Assembly (NCBI GenBank): GCA_046259385.1
Contig: JBJYWI010000037.1
Span: forward strand, 1 to 6,196
Length of the DNA stretch: 6,196 nucleotides
Reading direction: 5' to 3'
Source: CAVWDI01 sp046259385
Lineage (GTDB): Bacteria; Chloroflexota; Anaerolineae; Anaerolineales; UBA4823
Part shown: positions 1-6,077 of the stretch, piece after piece
How positions within the stretch are numbered: position 1 is the stretch's first letter
How the letters are laid out: each line of letters begins with the position of its first letter
The notes under the pieces: model-generated
What the model saw: only the letters and a program-made list of their open reading frames with translations
Databases searched by the model: none
Told to the model about the DNA's origin: nothing
Program-made: the position numbers and the translations under genes

Positions 1-75
1 ACTCAAATTTTTCTCCATGGATTACAAGATAAACTTTAATTGCTGTGATCATCTTGATCTTACTTAGTAAAAACC

Positions 76-321
76 ATGACCAAAACCTATGAAGGCTACA
101 TTCTCATCGCTGACATTACCGGGTATATGAAATACTTGAGTAAATCAGAGCTTGTACATGCGCAGGAGACTCTGACAGCCCTGCTGGAATTGCTTGTTGA
201 AAATACCCGTCCACCTTTTGTTATCTGACGTCTTGCAGGTGATGCAGTAATTAGTTGCGGTTTACGGGAGAATTTCTTTCATGGACAGTCATTTATCGAA
301 ATAAAGGAAATAGATGAATAA
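76..321 (+). pseudogene. Broken DUF2652 (class III cyclase-like) gene, 5' remnant
   Basis: ATG at 76 opens a 50-codon frame that begins MTKTYEGYILIADITGY and ends at TGA 226-228. The same frame continues for 30 more codons (RLAGDAVISCG and onward) to TAA 319-321. By memory of the family, the whole 81-codon stretch resembles the start of DUF2652 proteins, which are distant relatives of class III nucleotide cyclases. Their N-terminus has an ADISGYT-like motif, a HAQ helix, and then a VISRLEGDAV-like segment. The TGA sits where a serine is usual, so one TCA to TGA change would explain it. The similarity fades around 300-309, and the rest of the family length (roughly 200 residues or more) is missing, so this is a truncated remnant as well as an interrupted one. 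Its last 8 bases overlap the start of the phosphatase gene. Function is presumably lost. The family call rests on motif recall, not on a search. Confidence 0.72.
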
Positions 322-1453
322 CAATTCAACGAATATGATAGATATTTTTCAGAAAAATTCGCCGTTCGCAATTGTAATTACTAATTACGAGGGCGTCATT
401 GAGGTTGTAAACGATAAAGCTGAAGCGATGTTCGGTTACGGTTCACAAGAGCTGCGTGGGAAAACAATTGAGGTACTGGTACCCAAATCTCAGAGAGAAA
501 ATCACATTAAACATCGTAGTATGAATAAATCTAAATCATACACTCGGACGATGGGGCTTGGGCTCGACTTAAGGGGTTTAAGAAAAAATGGTGAAGAATT
601 CCCCGTTGAGATTGGTCTTCATGCTAACCATAATAAAGATCAAATAATTAGTTATATTATTGATATCACAAAAAGAAAACAAATTGAACAACACCAATTG
701 AATCATTTTGTGATTGAAAAAAAAGGCATGGATCAAGAGCTAAAACTCGCTCACAAAGTGCAAGTCGATTTACTTCCAAAGGATATCCCAAAAATTCCTG
801 GTTGGTCATTTGCAGTTAATTGGGTACCAGCTGAGGAGGTTTCCGGTGATTTTTATGATTTAGTCCAAAGTAAAGTCAATTATGTCGATCTTGTGATCGC
901 CGATGTTAGTGACAAAGGGGTGCCAGCGGCACTTTATATGGCCTTTCTCAGCACTTTGTTGCGCAAATCCATAAATGGTAATTCATCTTTGGTGAAAGTT
1001 ATACAAAGTAATAACAAATTGATGTGCCTGGAATCAAGTCAGAATATGTTGGTCTCTTTAATTCTCACGCGTCTGAATACCGTAACAGGGGAGATTTCGT
1101 ATGTCAACGCAGGTCATAACCAACCACTTGTTTATTCATCCAGTCGTGATCAGATATCCAGATTAAATAATTCAAATATGATGCTTGGGTTAGATCCCCA
1201 TGCAACATTCAAACAGTATGATTATATGATTAACCCTGGTGACTTTATCTTATTTTACACAGATGGAGTAACCGAGGCATGGAATGATCAGAAGCTATTT
1301 TTTGGAGATGATCTATTTCAGCAAGTGCTTTCCAATTACCGCCATGATGATCCAGAAATTATCGTAAATGGTATTTTCAAGGCAATCTGTGAGTTCACAG
1401 CACCATCCATTCCCTCAGATGACATTACGATTATGATTGCAAAGCGATTATGA
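314..1453 (+). CDS. PAS domain-containing PP2C-type (SpoIIE/RsbU family) serine phosphatase
   Basis: This is a cytosolic sensor phosphatase of 379 residues, close in length and layout to RsbP-type PAS-PP2C regulators. A PAS domain spans about residues 8-120; it has a typical GYGSQELRGK segment and ends in the usual DITKRKQ exit at 117-123. A short helical linker (about 121-150) leads into a PPM/SpoIIE phosphatase domain (about 145-379). Metal-binding motifs are present: GDFYD (178-182, D179), ADVSDKG (196-202, D197), NAGHNQP (265-271), YTDG (315-318, D317) and SDDIT (368-372, D369 and D370). It should be an active Mn/Mg-dependent phosphatase. In the family such enzymes dephosphorylate an anti-anti-sigma (STAS) protein and so release a sigma factor; the PAS domain supplies the signal. 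No transmembrane segment is seen. The start at 314 has AAGGAA at 304-309, four bases upstream; a second in-frame ATG at codon 8 is less well placed. No STAS, anti-sigma or sigma gene lies in the window, so its partner must be elsewhere. The gene is AT-rich compared with the cyclase gene downstream. Confidence 0.93.
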   Translation: MNNNSTNMIDIFQKNSPFAIVITNYEGVIEVVNDKAEAMFGYGSQELRGKTIEVLVPKSQRENHIKHRSMNKSKSYTRTMGLGLDLRGLRKNGEEFPVEIGLHANHNKDQIISYIIDITKRKQIEQHQLNHFVIEKKGMDQELKLAHKVQVDLLPKDIPKIPGWSFAVNWVPAEEVSGDFYDLVQSKVNYVDLVIADVSDKGVPAALYMAFLSTLLRKSINGNSSLVKVIQSNNKLMCLESSQNMLVSLILTRLNTVTGEISYVNAGHNQPLVYSSSRDQISRLNNSNMMLGLDPHATFKQYDYMINPGDFILFYTDGVTEAWNDQKLFFGDDLFQQVLSNYRHDDPEIIVNGIFKAICEFTAPSIPSDDITIMIAKRL

Positions 1454-1521
1454 ATTTTGATTTTATCCATGAATAGTTACATTATAGAATTCTTTGGCTA
1501 ACCATGTGGATTAGAACAAAA

Positions 1522-1550
1522 TTGACTTACCCTCTAAAAAAACTGATATT
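1522..1550 (+). promoter_or_regulatory. Possible weak sigma-70-like promoter
   Basis: TTGACT at 1522-1527 is followed after 17 bases by GATATT at 1545-1550, which matches the TATAAT consensus at four of six positions. The spacing is ideal but such matches occur by chance in AT-rich DNA. The better promoter at 1610-1639 lies just downstream. Confidence 0.25.
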
Positions 1551-1601
1551 TGGGTAGTGAAATGGTTCAGAAAACTAGGATTTCGCAGATTAGGTAACAC
1601 G

Positions 1602-1617
1602 AGTGTCATTTGACACT
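1602..1617. promoter_or_regulatory. Perfect inverted repeat, likely operator over a -35 box
   Basis: AGTGTCATTTGACACT is a perfect palindrome: two 7-base arms (1602-1608 and 1611-1617) around a TT spacer. Its right arm contains most of the TTGACA box at 1610-1615. A dimeric repressor bound here would block RNA polymerase, so an operator is the simplest reading. The regulator is unknown, and no DNA-binding regulator gene of the usual small repressor type is in the window. As RNA it could only form a hairpin with an impossibly small loop, so a DNA site is more likely than a terminator. Confidence 0.5.
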
Positions 1618-1639
1618 TCTATTGGAACGAACTTATGAT
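1610..1639 (+). promoter_or_regulatory. Sigma-70-like promoter
   Basis: A full-consensus -35 box TTGACA (1610-1615) is followed after 18 bases by TATGAT (1634-1639), five of six matches to the -10 consensus. Transcription would start near 1646. It points toward the terminator at 1742-1772 and the cyclase gene at 1874. This is the best promoter-like sequence I found in the window. No start site has been measured. Confidence 0.55.
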
Positions 1640-1645
1640 CAAAAG

Positions 1646-1772
1646 TGTAATGCTTGTGTAAGTTAATTAACCCACCGCGGGAATTCGGATTTTAATACCT
1701 GCAAAGGGAACAGCTCAATGTAGAGGCACAAACTCAAGAAGACCGTTCTACAACTGATGTAGTGCGGTTTTT
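1646..1772 (+). ncRNA. Candidate small RNA or attenuated leader transcript
   Basis: A good promoter (1610-1639) and a good intrinsic terminator (1742-1772) define a transcript of about 125 nt with no convincing reading frame. It could be a free-standing small RNA, or a leader whose terminator must be bypassed before the cyclase gene at 1874 is transcribed. In support of the second reading, TGTAGA at 1719-1724 can pair with TCTACA at 1747-1752, which is part of the terminator's 5' arm, so a competing antiterminator helix is possible though weaker than the terminator. I compared it by eye with common riboswitch, 6S and signal recognition particle RNA signatures and recognised none. The start position is an estimate from the -10 box. 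Confidence 0.3.
1742..1772 (+). terminator. Intrinsic (Rho-independent) terminator
   Basis: The arms ACCGTTCTACA (1742-1752) and TGTAGTGCGGT (1758-1768) pair over 11 positions, with one G-U wobble and one T-T mismatch, around the loop ACTGA (1753-1757). A TTTTT run at 1768-1772 and a further T-rich stretch (GTCTTT) follow. This is the standard form of a terminator on the + strand. It lies 289 bases after the phosphatase stop, so it more likely ends the transcript from the promoter at 1610-1639 than closes the phosphatase message directly. Confidence 0.7.
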
Positions 1773-1861
1773 GTCTTTACTATGGCTGGGCTTCAGGGAG
1801 ATAGCCAAAGATAAGTTGTAGTAGCAGGTAAAATATGCTTGAAAATAAATGATATTCGTGT

Positions 1862-1868
1862 GGAAAAG
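1862..1868 (+). promoter_or_regulatory. Ribosome binding site that supports a TTG start
   Basis: GGAAAAG sits five bases before the TTG at 1874. An in-frame TGA at 1850-1852 excludes any start further upstream, and between that stop and the conserved cyclase motif TTG is the only usable start codon, so this site decides the start of the cyclase gene. Confidence 0.55.
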
Positions 1869-1873
1869 ATACC

Positions 1874-4639
1874 TTGACTCCCAAACCCGTCACTTTCCTC
1901 TTCACTGACATAGAAAACAGCACACCTTTATGGGAGAAATATCCGGATGATATGCAGAAGGCTTCTGCCCGGCATGATGTGTTGATGCGTGCGGTCATCG
2001 AACAACACAGAGGATGGGTAGTAAAGACAACTGGAGATGGATTCCACGCTGCTTTTGAATCGCCCTCAGATGGAGTCGCCGCCGCGCTGGCCGGGCAGCA
2101 GAGGCTCACCGCTGAACCCTGGCCCATTGCGATCAGCCCGCTAAATGTCCGAATGGGTCTGCATACCGGGGTAAGCCAGGAACGAGAAGGTGATTACTAT
2201 GGTCTGGAAGTCAACTTGGCAGCTCGCATCATGGGGCTGGGTTACGGAGGGCAAATACTGCTGTCGGAAGTCACGAGCTCATTGGTTGAGAAATCTCTTC
2301 CAAGGAACAGCACCTTGATTGATCTGGGAGAACAACGCCTTAAAGGCATTGCACAAGTCGAACGAATATTCCAACTCTGCCATCCGGATCTGCTTACTGA
2401 TTTTCCCCCGCCCAAATCATTGGCTGCTTTCAAACATAACTTGCCCAGACAGCCTTCCTCCTTCATTGGGCGCTCGGAAGAGTTGACGGAAATAAGGAGC
2501 TTGATCAAAGGCACCACCCTGCTCACCCTTCTCGGTCCCGGAGGGACCGGCAAGACGAGGCTGATGCTGCAAGTGGCTGAAGAAATTATCGAAGATTATC
2601 CCGACGGGGTCTGGTTGGTCGAATTGGCCCCACTTACAGATCCTAATCTAATCCCCGGACGTGTCGCTTCAGCACTCAATGTGCGGGAACAACCTGGCCG
2701 CCCTATGCTTGACACACTTGTCGAATACCTGCGGCGCAAGGAATTACTGCTTTTACTCGACAACGTAGAACACCTTGTGCGAGAAAGCGCTGGATTTACC
2801 GACCATCTATTGAAAAACTGCCCTAAACTGAAAATCATTGTGACCGGGAGAGAAGCTCTCTTCATTGGGGGAGAGACGACGCTTCAGATTCCGTCGCTCT
2901 CACTTCCAGGCACAGACGGGGAGGTAACACCTGAGAAGATCCACACATCCGAAGGTGTGCAGCTCTTCTTGGAGAGGGCTCATGCCGTTCGGCCCGAATT
3001 CACCCTAAACTCCAATAATGCTGTCCCAGTTGCTGAAATCGTCCTCCGACTGGATGGTATTCCCTTGGCGCTGGAACTAGCTGCTGCCCGTCTACGGATG
3101 CTAAACGTTGAACAAATCGCTGCGCGGCTAAATGACCGGTTCCGCTTGCTAACCGGCGGCAGCCGCACTGCACTTCCCCGCCAGCAAACCTTGCAGGCAC
3201 TTATTGATTGGAGTTGGAATTTGTTGAATGAAAAGGAGCGTGTCCTCCTGCGCCGATTATCTGTCTTCTCTGGAGGCTGGACGCTAGAGGCCGCCCAGTC
3301 TGTTTCCGGATTTGACCCCTTGGACGAGTTCGATGTTTTTGATGTTTTGGAGCAGCTCATCAACAAGTCTTTGGTTACGGTACAACATCCTCCGGAAGGG
3401 GAAGCCCGTTACGGGATGTTGGAGAGCATCCGCCAATATGCCCAAGATAAGCTATTCGTTGCTGAGGAAGGTGAGACTCTGCGTAACCGGCACGCGGATT
3501 TCTTCATCGATCTTGTTGATTTATATGATCAACAAGGACCTGGGGCGGAGTTCTATTCTTGGTTGAACCGATTTGCTTTGGAGGGAGATAATCTGCGCAC
3601 AACCTTGGAGTGGATCGCGGAGGATCGCCCTGGATTGACCCTGCACTTCACCGGGATACTGCTGCAGTATGAAGCTGGCTGGATACACTACCGGGAAGCG
3701 CGCTCCTGGCTGGAACCAGTCATTGAGCAAGCCAGACCCCTTTTAAAGGATAACACTGCAGGCATTCAAATTACCGATTTCATCCGAGCTTTGAGGTCGT
3801 TGGGATGGCTGCTTGTCACACATGGAGAAATGATCAACGGTATTTCCATCCTGGATGAGAGTATCCAACTCGCCCAGGAGTTTGAAGAGTTTCGTTTATT
3901 GTCTTTTGCACTTGGCATGAAGGCACAGGCTATGGGTTCCAATGTAACCTGGGAAATCATTGAACAACTTGAGGAAATAATAGATCTATGTCGCCGGGAT
4001 GGCTATGAGATGGAACTGATCATGGGATTATTTTCACTGGCACACGCTTATCTCGTCAAAGGTGATCCTCAAAAGGGGCAAAAAGCCATTACAGAGATTA
4101 TTGATTTGATGGAGAAATTTGACATTCCTTTCATTAAAGGCTGGGTGTATTATGAACAGGCGATACATTCGCAGTTGACCCACGAGACGTCCGAAGCCGA
4201 AAAGTATTTTTTGCTTGGAGTAGATGCAAATGAGAAATTGGGAGATCAAAGATTGGCGGCTATTGGACGAAGCGAATTGGCTCACCTTTACCGCCATGCA
4301 GGAAGAACGGATGAAGCATTGGCTATTTACCGCCAGACTATCCTTTCTTGGCAGGAACAGGGCCATCTATCTGCGGTAGCCCATCAGCTGGAATGTTTCG
4401 CCTATATCGGGATTTTAAAGGGAGAATTCAAATATGCTGCCCAACTGCTGGGTGCGACGCAGATTGCGCGAAAGCGAATAAATTCGCCCCGCACAGAGCG
4501 TCAAGAAAAAAACGAGATGGACCAAGCGGTAAAACAATTGGAAGTAGAAATTGGTTCGAAAGAATTAGATCGATTGATAGAAAAGGGGAAATTGATGAGC
4601 TTGGATGAGGGGGTAGCGTTCGCGCTGGATGAAGATTAA
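1874..4639 (+). CDS. Class III adenylate cyclase fused to STAND (NB-ARC-like) NTPase and TPR-like repeats
   Basis: This 921-residue cytosolic protein starts at TTG. Residues about 4-170 form a class III cyclase domain with a full catalytic set: metal aspartates D12 (FTDIENS) and D55 (KTTGDG), adenine-selecting K51 and D107, and transition-state N114 and R118 (VNLAARI). It should therefore make cAMP as a dimer. FIGRSEEL (197-204) begins a STAND NTPase: Walker A GPGGTGKT (221-228), Walker B LLLLLDN (291-297), a TGRE sensor (324-327) and the GIPLALE motif (395-401). A winged-helix segment follows (about 434-530), then a helical TPR-like repeat region (about 540-870) and a tail typical of predicted ATPases of this group. 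Unlike related mycobacterial and actinobacterial regulators there is no C-terminal LuxR-type DNA-binding domain, so output is probably the cyclase itself. In STAND proteins the repeats sense a ligand and ATP-driven oligomerisation switches the output on; coupling to cyclase dimerisation is my inference. G+C looks higher in the NTPase part than in the repeat part. The phosphorylase gene follows after 31 bases, suggesting one operon. The ligand is unknown. Confidence 0.92.
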   Translation: MTPKPVTFLFTDIENSTPLWEKYPDDMQKASARHDVLMRAVIEQHRGWVVKTTGDGFHAAFESPSDGVAAALAGQQRLTAEPWPIAISPLNVRMGLHTGVSQEREGDYYGLEVNLAARIMGLGYGGQILLSEVTSSLVEKSLPRNSTLIDLGEQRLKGIAQVERIFQLCHPDLLTDFPPPKSLAAFKHNLPRQPSSFIGRSEELTEIRSLIKGTTLLTLLGPGGTGKTRLMLQVAEEIIEDYPDGVWLVELAPLTDPNLIPGRVASALNVREQPGRPMLDTLVEYLRRKELLLLLDNVEHLVRESAGFTDHLLKNCPKLKIIVTGREALFIGGETTLQIPSLSLPGTDGEVTPEKIHTSEGVQLFLERAHAVRPEFTLNSNNAVPVAEIVLRLDGIPLALELAAARLRMLNVEQIAARLNDRFRLLTGGSRTALPRQQTLQALIDWSWNLLNEKERVLLRRLSVFSGGWTLEAAQSVSGFDPLDEFDVFDVLEQLINKSLVTVQHPPEGEARYGMLESIRQYAQDKLFVAEEGETLRNRHADFFIDLVDLYDQQGPGAEFYSWLNRFALEGDNLRTTLEWIAEDRPGLTLHFTGILLQYEAGWIHYREARSWLEPVIEQARPLLKDNTAGIQITDFIRALRSLGWLLVTHGEMINGISILDESIQLAQEFEEFRLLSFALGMKAQAMGSNVTWEIIEQLEEIIDLCRRDGYEMELIMGLFSLAHAYLVKGDPQKGQKAITEIIDLMEKFDIPFIKGWVYYEQAIHSQLTHETSEAEKYFLLGVDANEKLGDQRLAAIGRSELAHLYRHAGRTDEALAIYRQTILSWQEQGHLSAVAHQLECFAYIGILKGEFKYAAQLLGATQIARKRINSPRTERQEKNEMDQAVKQLEVEIGSKELDRLIEKGKLMSLDEGVAFALDED

Positions 4640-4670
4640 CATTAATAAAATAATCTAAGGACAATATAAG

Positions 4671-5732
4671 ATGGAAAAGCCAGAGAGACAAGGTAGTCAT
4701 GAAAAACATAACCCTGTTGAATACACTACACTTCACCCCCAGATACCTTTTACAGCATCAGATTTACCAATTGATGATGAAGGAAGGATTTATCACCTTC
4801 GGGCCAAACCGGGGCAAATAGCTCCAGATATCCTTTTGGTAGGAGATCCTGGACGGGCTGAATTCATTGGCTCCAATTTTATGCGTGATATAGAGTTTGA
4901 ACATGAGAACCGGGGACTTGTAACGATAACCGGGACTTCCACAATCACAGGTGACCAGGCAACGATCATATCCCCATTGAAAACCACTGTAGCAACCTCG
5001 GGTATCGGGACGCCTTCTCTGGAGATTGTTGTGAGTGAGTTGATAGCACTTAATGAAGTGGACTTCGAAACACGAACACGAAAGTCTGAATTCCCAAGGC
5101 TGCATATCATAAGGGTGGGCACCTCAGGTGGACTCCAGGCATCAACAAAGTTGGGTACCCCAATCATCACTACTTATGCGATTGGTATGGATAATACCGG
5201 CTTATTTTATGAAGCACCCTATCCAGATGATACTTGTGCGCGGCTAGAAAAAGAATTGAGTCAAGTTGTTAAAGAATCAATGAGTAAAGAATCTCGATTT
5301 TATGGCAATATACAGCCATATGTATCTCGAGCGCAACCAATCCTTGTCAATGCATTATTAGAGGCTTCAACAAACCTTGGCGTGTTTGCAAAAGCTGGAT
5401 TAACGGTCTCTAATCCTGGTTTTTCTGCTCCACAAGGTCGTAACAACTTTCGAGTGCCCCCTAGTATTCCTGAAGTGGATAAAATTTTTTCTGAGTATGA
5501 TCCCATGGTGGATGGCCAGTGTATCGAAAATATGGAGATGGAGGCGAGTTTTCTGCTCCACTTCCTTGGAGGTATGGGATACTGGGCAGGAGCAATCTGC
5601 CCAGCGATTGCAAATCGACGGGAGGAAACCTTTGATGTCCACTATCATGAGTCGATCAAGAATGCGACGAAGGTAGCACTTCTAGCATTGGCAACAATTA
5701 GAAACCGTTACCAGGATGTACGAATAAGTTGA
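4671..5732 (+). CDS. Nucleoside phosphorylase, uridine phosphorylase-like
   Basis: The protein has 353 residues and belongs to the PNP/UDP phosphorylase superfamily (phosphorolysis of a nucleoside to free base and ribose 1-phosphate). Matched by eye to E. coli uridine phosphorylase, the active site is complete: H42 (YHL, like H8), phosphate-binding R62 in GDPGR (58-62), SGIG (110-113), R148 and T151 in RVGTSGG (148-154), base-binding Q255 and R257 in PQGR, ribose-binding E289, M290 and E291 in MEMEA, and the NR pair at 315-316. The glutamine-arginine pair is the uracil-recognition signature, so uridine is the best substrate guess; another pyrimidine or purine nucleoside is possible. It is about 100 residues longer than the E. 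coli enzyme: roughly 34 extra residues at the N-terminus and insertions near 130-145 and 182-212. No signal peptide or membrane segment is seen. ATG at 4671 has AAGGA at 4657-4661. It sits 31 bases after the cyclase-STAND gene with no terminator between, so the two are probably co-transcribed. It may be salvage or an effector of the neighbour. Confidence 0.9.
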   Translation: MEKPERQGSHEKHNPVEYTTLHPQIPFTASDLPIDDEGRIYHLRAKPGQIAPDILLVGDPGRAEFIGSNFMRDIEFEHENRGLVTITGTSTITGDQATIISPLKTTVATSGIGTPSLEIVVSELIALNEVDFETRTRKSEFPRLHIIRVGTSGGLQASTKLGTPIITTYAIGMDNTGLFYEAPYPDDTCARLEKELSQVVKESMSKESRFYGNIQPYVSRAQPILVNALLEASTNLGVFAKAGLTVSNPGFSAPQGRNNFRVPPSIPEVDKIFSEYDPMVDGQCIENMEMEASFLLHFLGGMGYWAGAICPAIANRREETFDVHYHESIKNATKVALLALATIRNRYQDVRIS

Positions 5733-5771
5733 TTGTTTTGAAGGTTTAATATAGGGGAAGAGTGTTGGCTT

Positions 5772-5786
5772 CAGTTTTATAAACTG
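5772..5786. repeat. Short inverted repeat after the phosphorylase gene
   Basis: CAGTTT (5772-5777) and AAACTG (5781-5786) are perfect complements around the loop TAT. The stem is AT-rich and no T run follows, so it is a poor terminator. It could be a minor protein-binding site or chance. Confidence 0.3.
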
Positions 5787-6077
5787 CCTGACATAGCATA
5801 TACTAGTCAACTATCGCGGCCCGTTTTCTGAAATTATTATCGTTCTTCGTGCCTGGTGCACATGCGGTGCAATTGGGTTATCAAATCATGGAAATACTGG
5901 ACGGAAGCACGCCGTGGTGCGCGAAACAGTCGTTGTTGGATCAGAGGAATAGCGGACGCAGCAAATCCTATATGATTCGATTGCCTGCATTTAAAAAAAA
6001 TTGGACAGCCAAGCTGTAAGCAGATCAAGGTGGCATCACAACGGTTGGATCCGCGGAAAGTACACAGAGAATATTCG

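Larger units (their letters stand above)
1454..1873. other. 420-base intergenic region with regulatory elements
   Basis: No protein gene is recognisable here. The first 60 or so bases after the phosphatase stop show no clear terminator. A possible promoter lies at 1522-1550, a stronger promoter with an overlapping inverted repeat at 1602-1639, and an intrinsic terminator at 1742-1772. From 1773 to 1861 there is only a -10-like TAAAAT at 1829-1834 without a matching -35 box. The separate promoter and terminator suggest a small transcript or a leader that controls the cyclase gene. One short open stretch (1515-1613) resembles nothing I know. Confidence 0.6.

Noticed and set aside
1..75. Promoter or operator upstream of the DUF2652 remnant (GATCA inverted repeat at 47-59)
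   Set aside because: The repeat has only 5-base arms and no -35/-10 pair with normal spacing was found.
226..228. TGA in the DUF2652 frame as selenocysteine or recoded sense codon
   Set aside because: The expected residue is serine, not cysteine, TGA ends two intact genes in the window, and the frame is also truncated downstream; decay is simpler.
1515..1613. Short open frame (33 codons) containing WFRKLGFRRLGNT
   Set aside because: It starts after a stop without start codon or ribosome binding site, resembles no family I know, and overlaps the promoter region.
1635..1661. Eight-codon leader peptide frame starting ATGATC
   Set aside because: Its ATG overlaps the proposed -10 box, so it would lie upstream of the transcript start; no regulatory codon run is seen.
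1874..5732. Pycsar-type antiphage system (class III pyrimidine cyclase plus effector)
   Set aside because: The cyclase carries the adenine-type lysine and aspartate pair, and no membrane or TIR effector with a cyclic nucleotide-binding domain is adjacent.
5765..5804. Promoter with TATACT at 5799-5804
   Set aside because: No acceptable -35 box lies 16-18 bases upstream, and no gene follows on the + strand.
5837..6028. Minus-strand 63-codon frame beginning at TTG
   Set aside because: It has no ribosome binding site and no recognisable motif, and its complement is equally open; it is probably a chance frame or unrecognisable debris.
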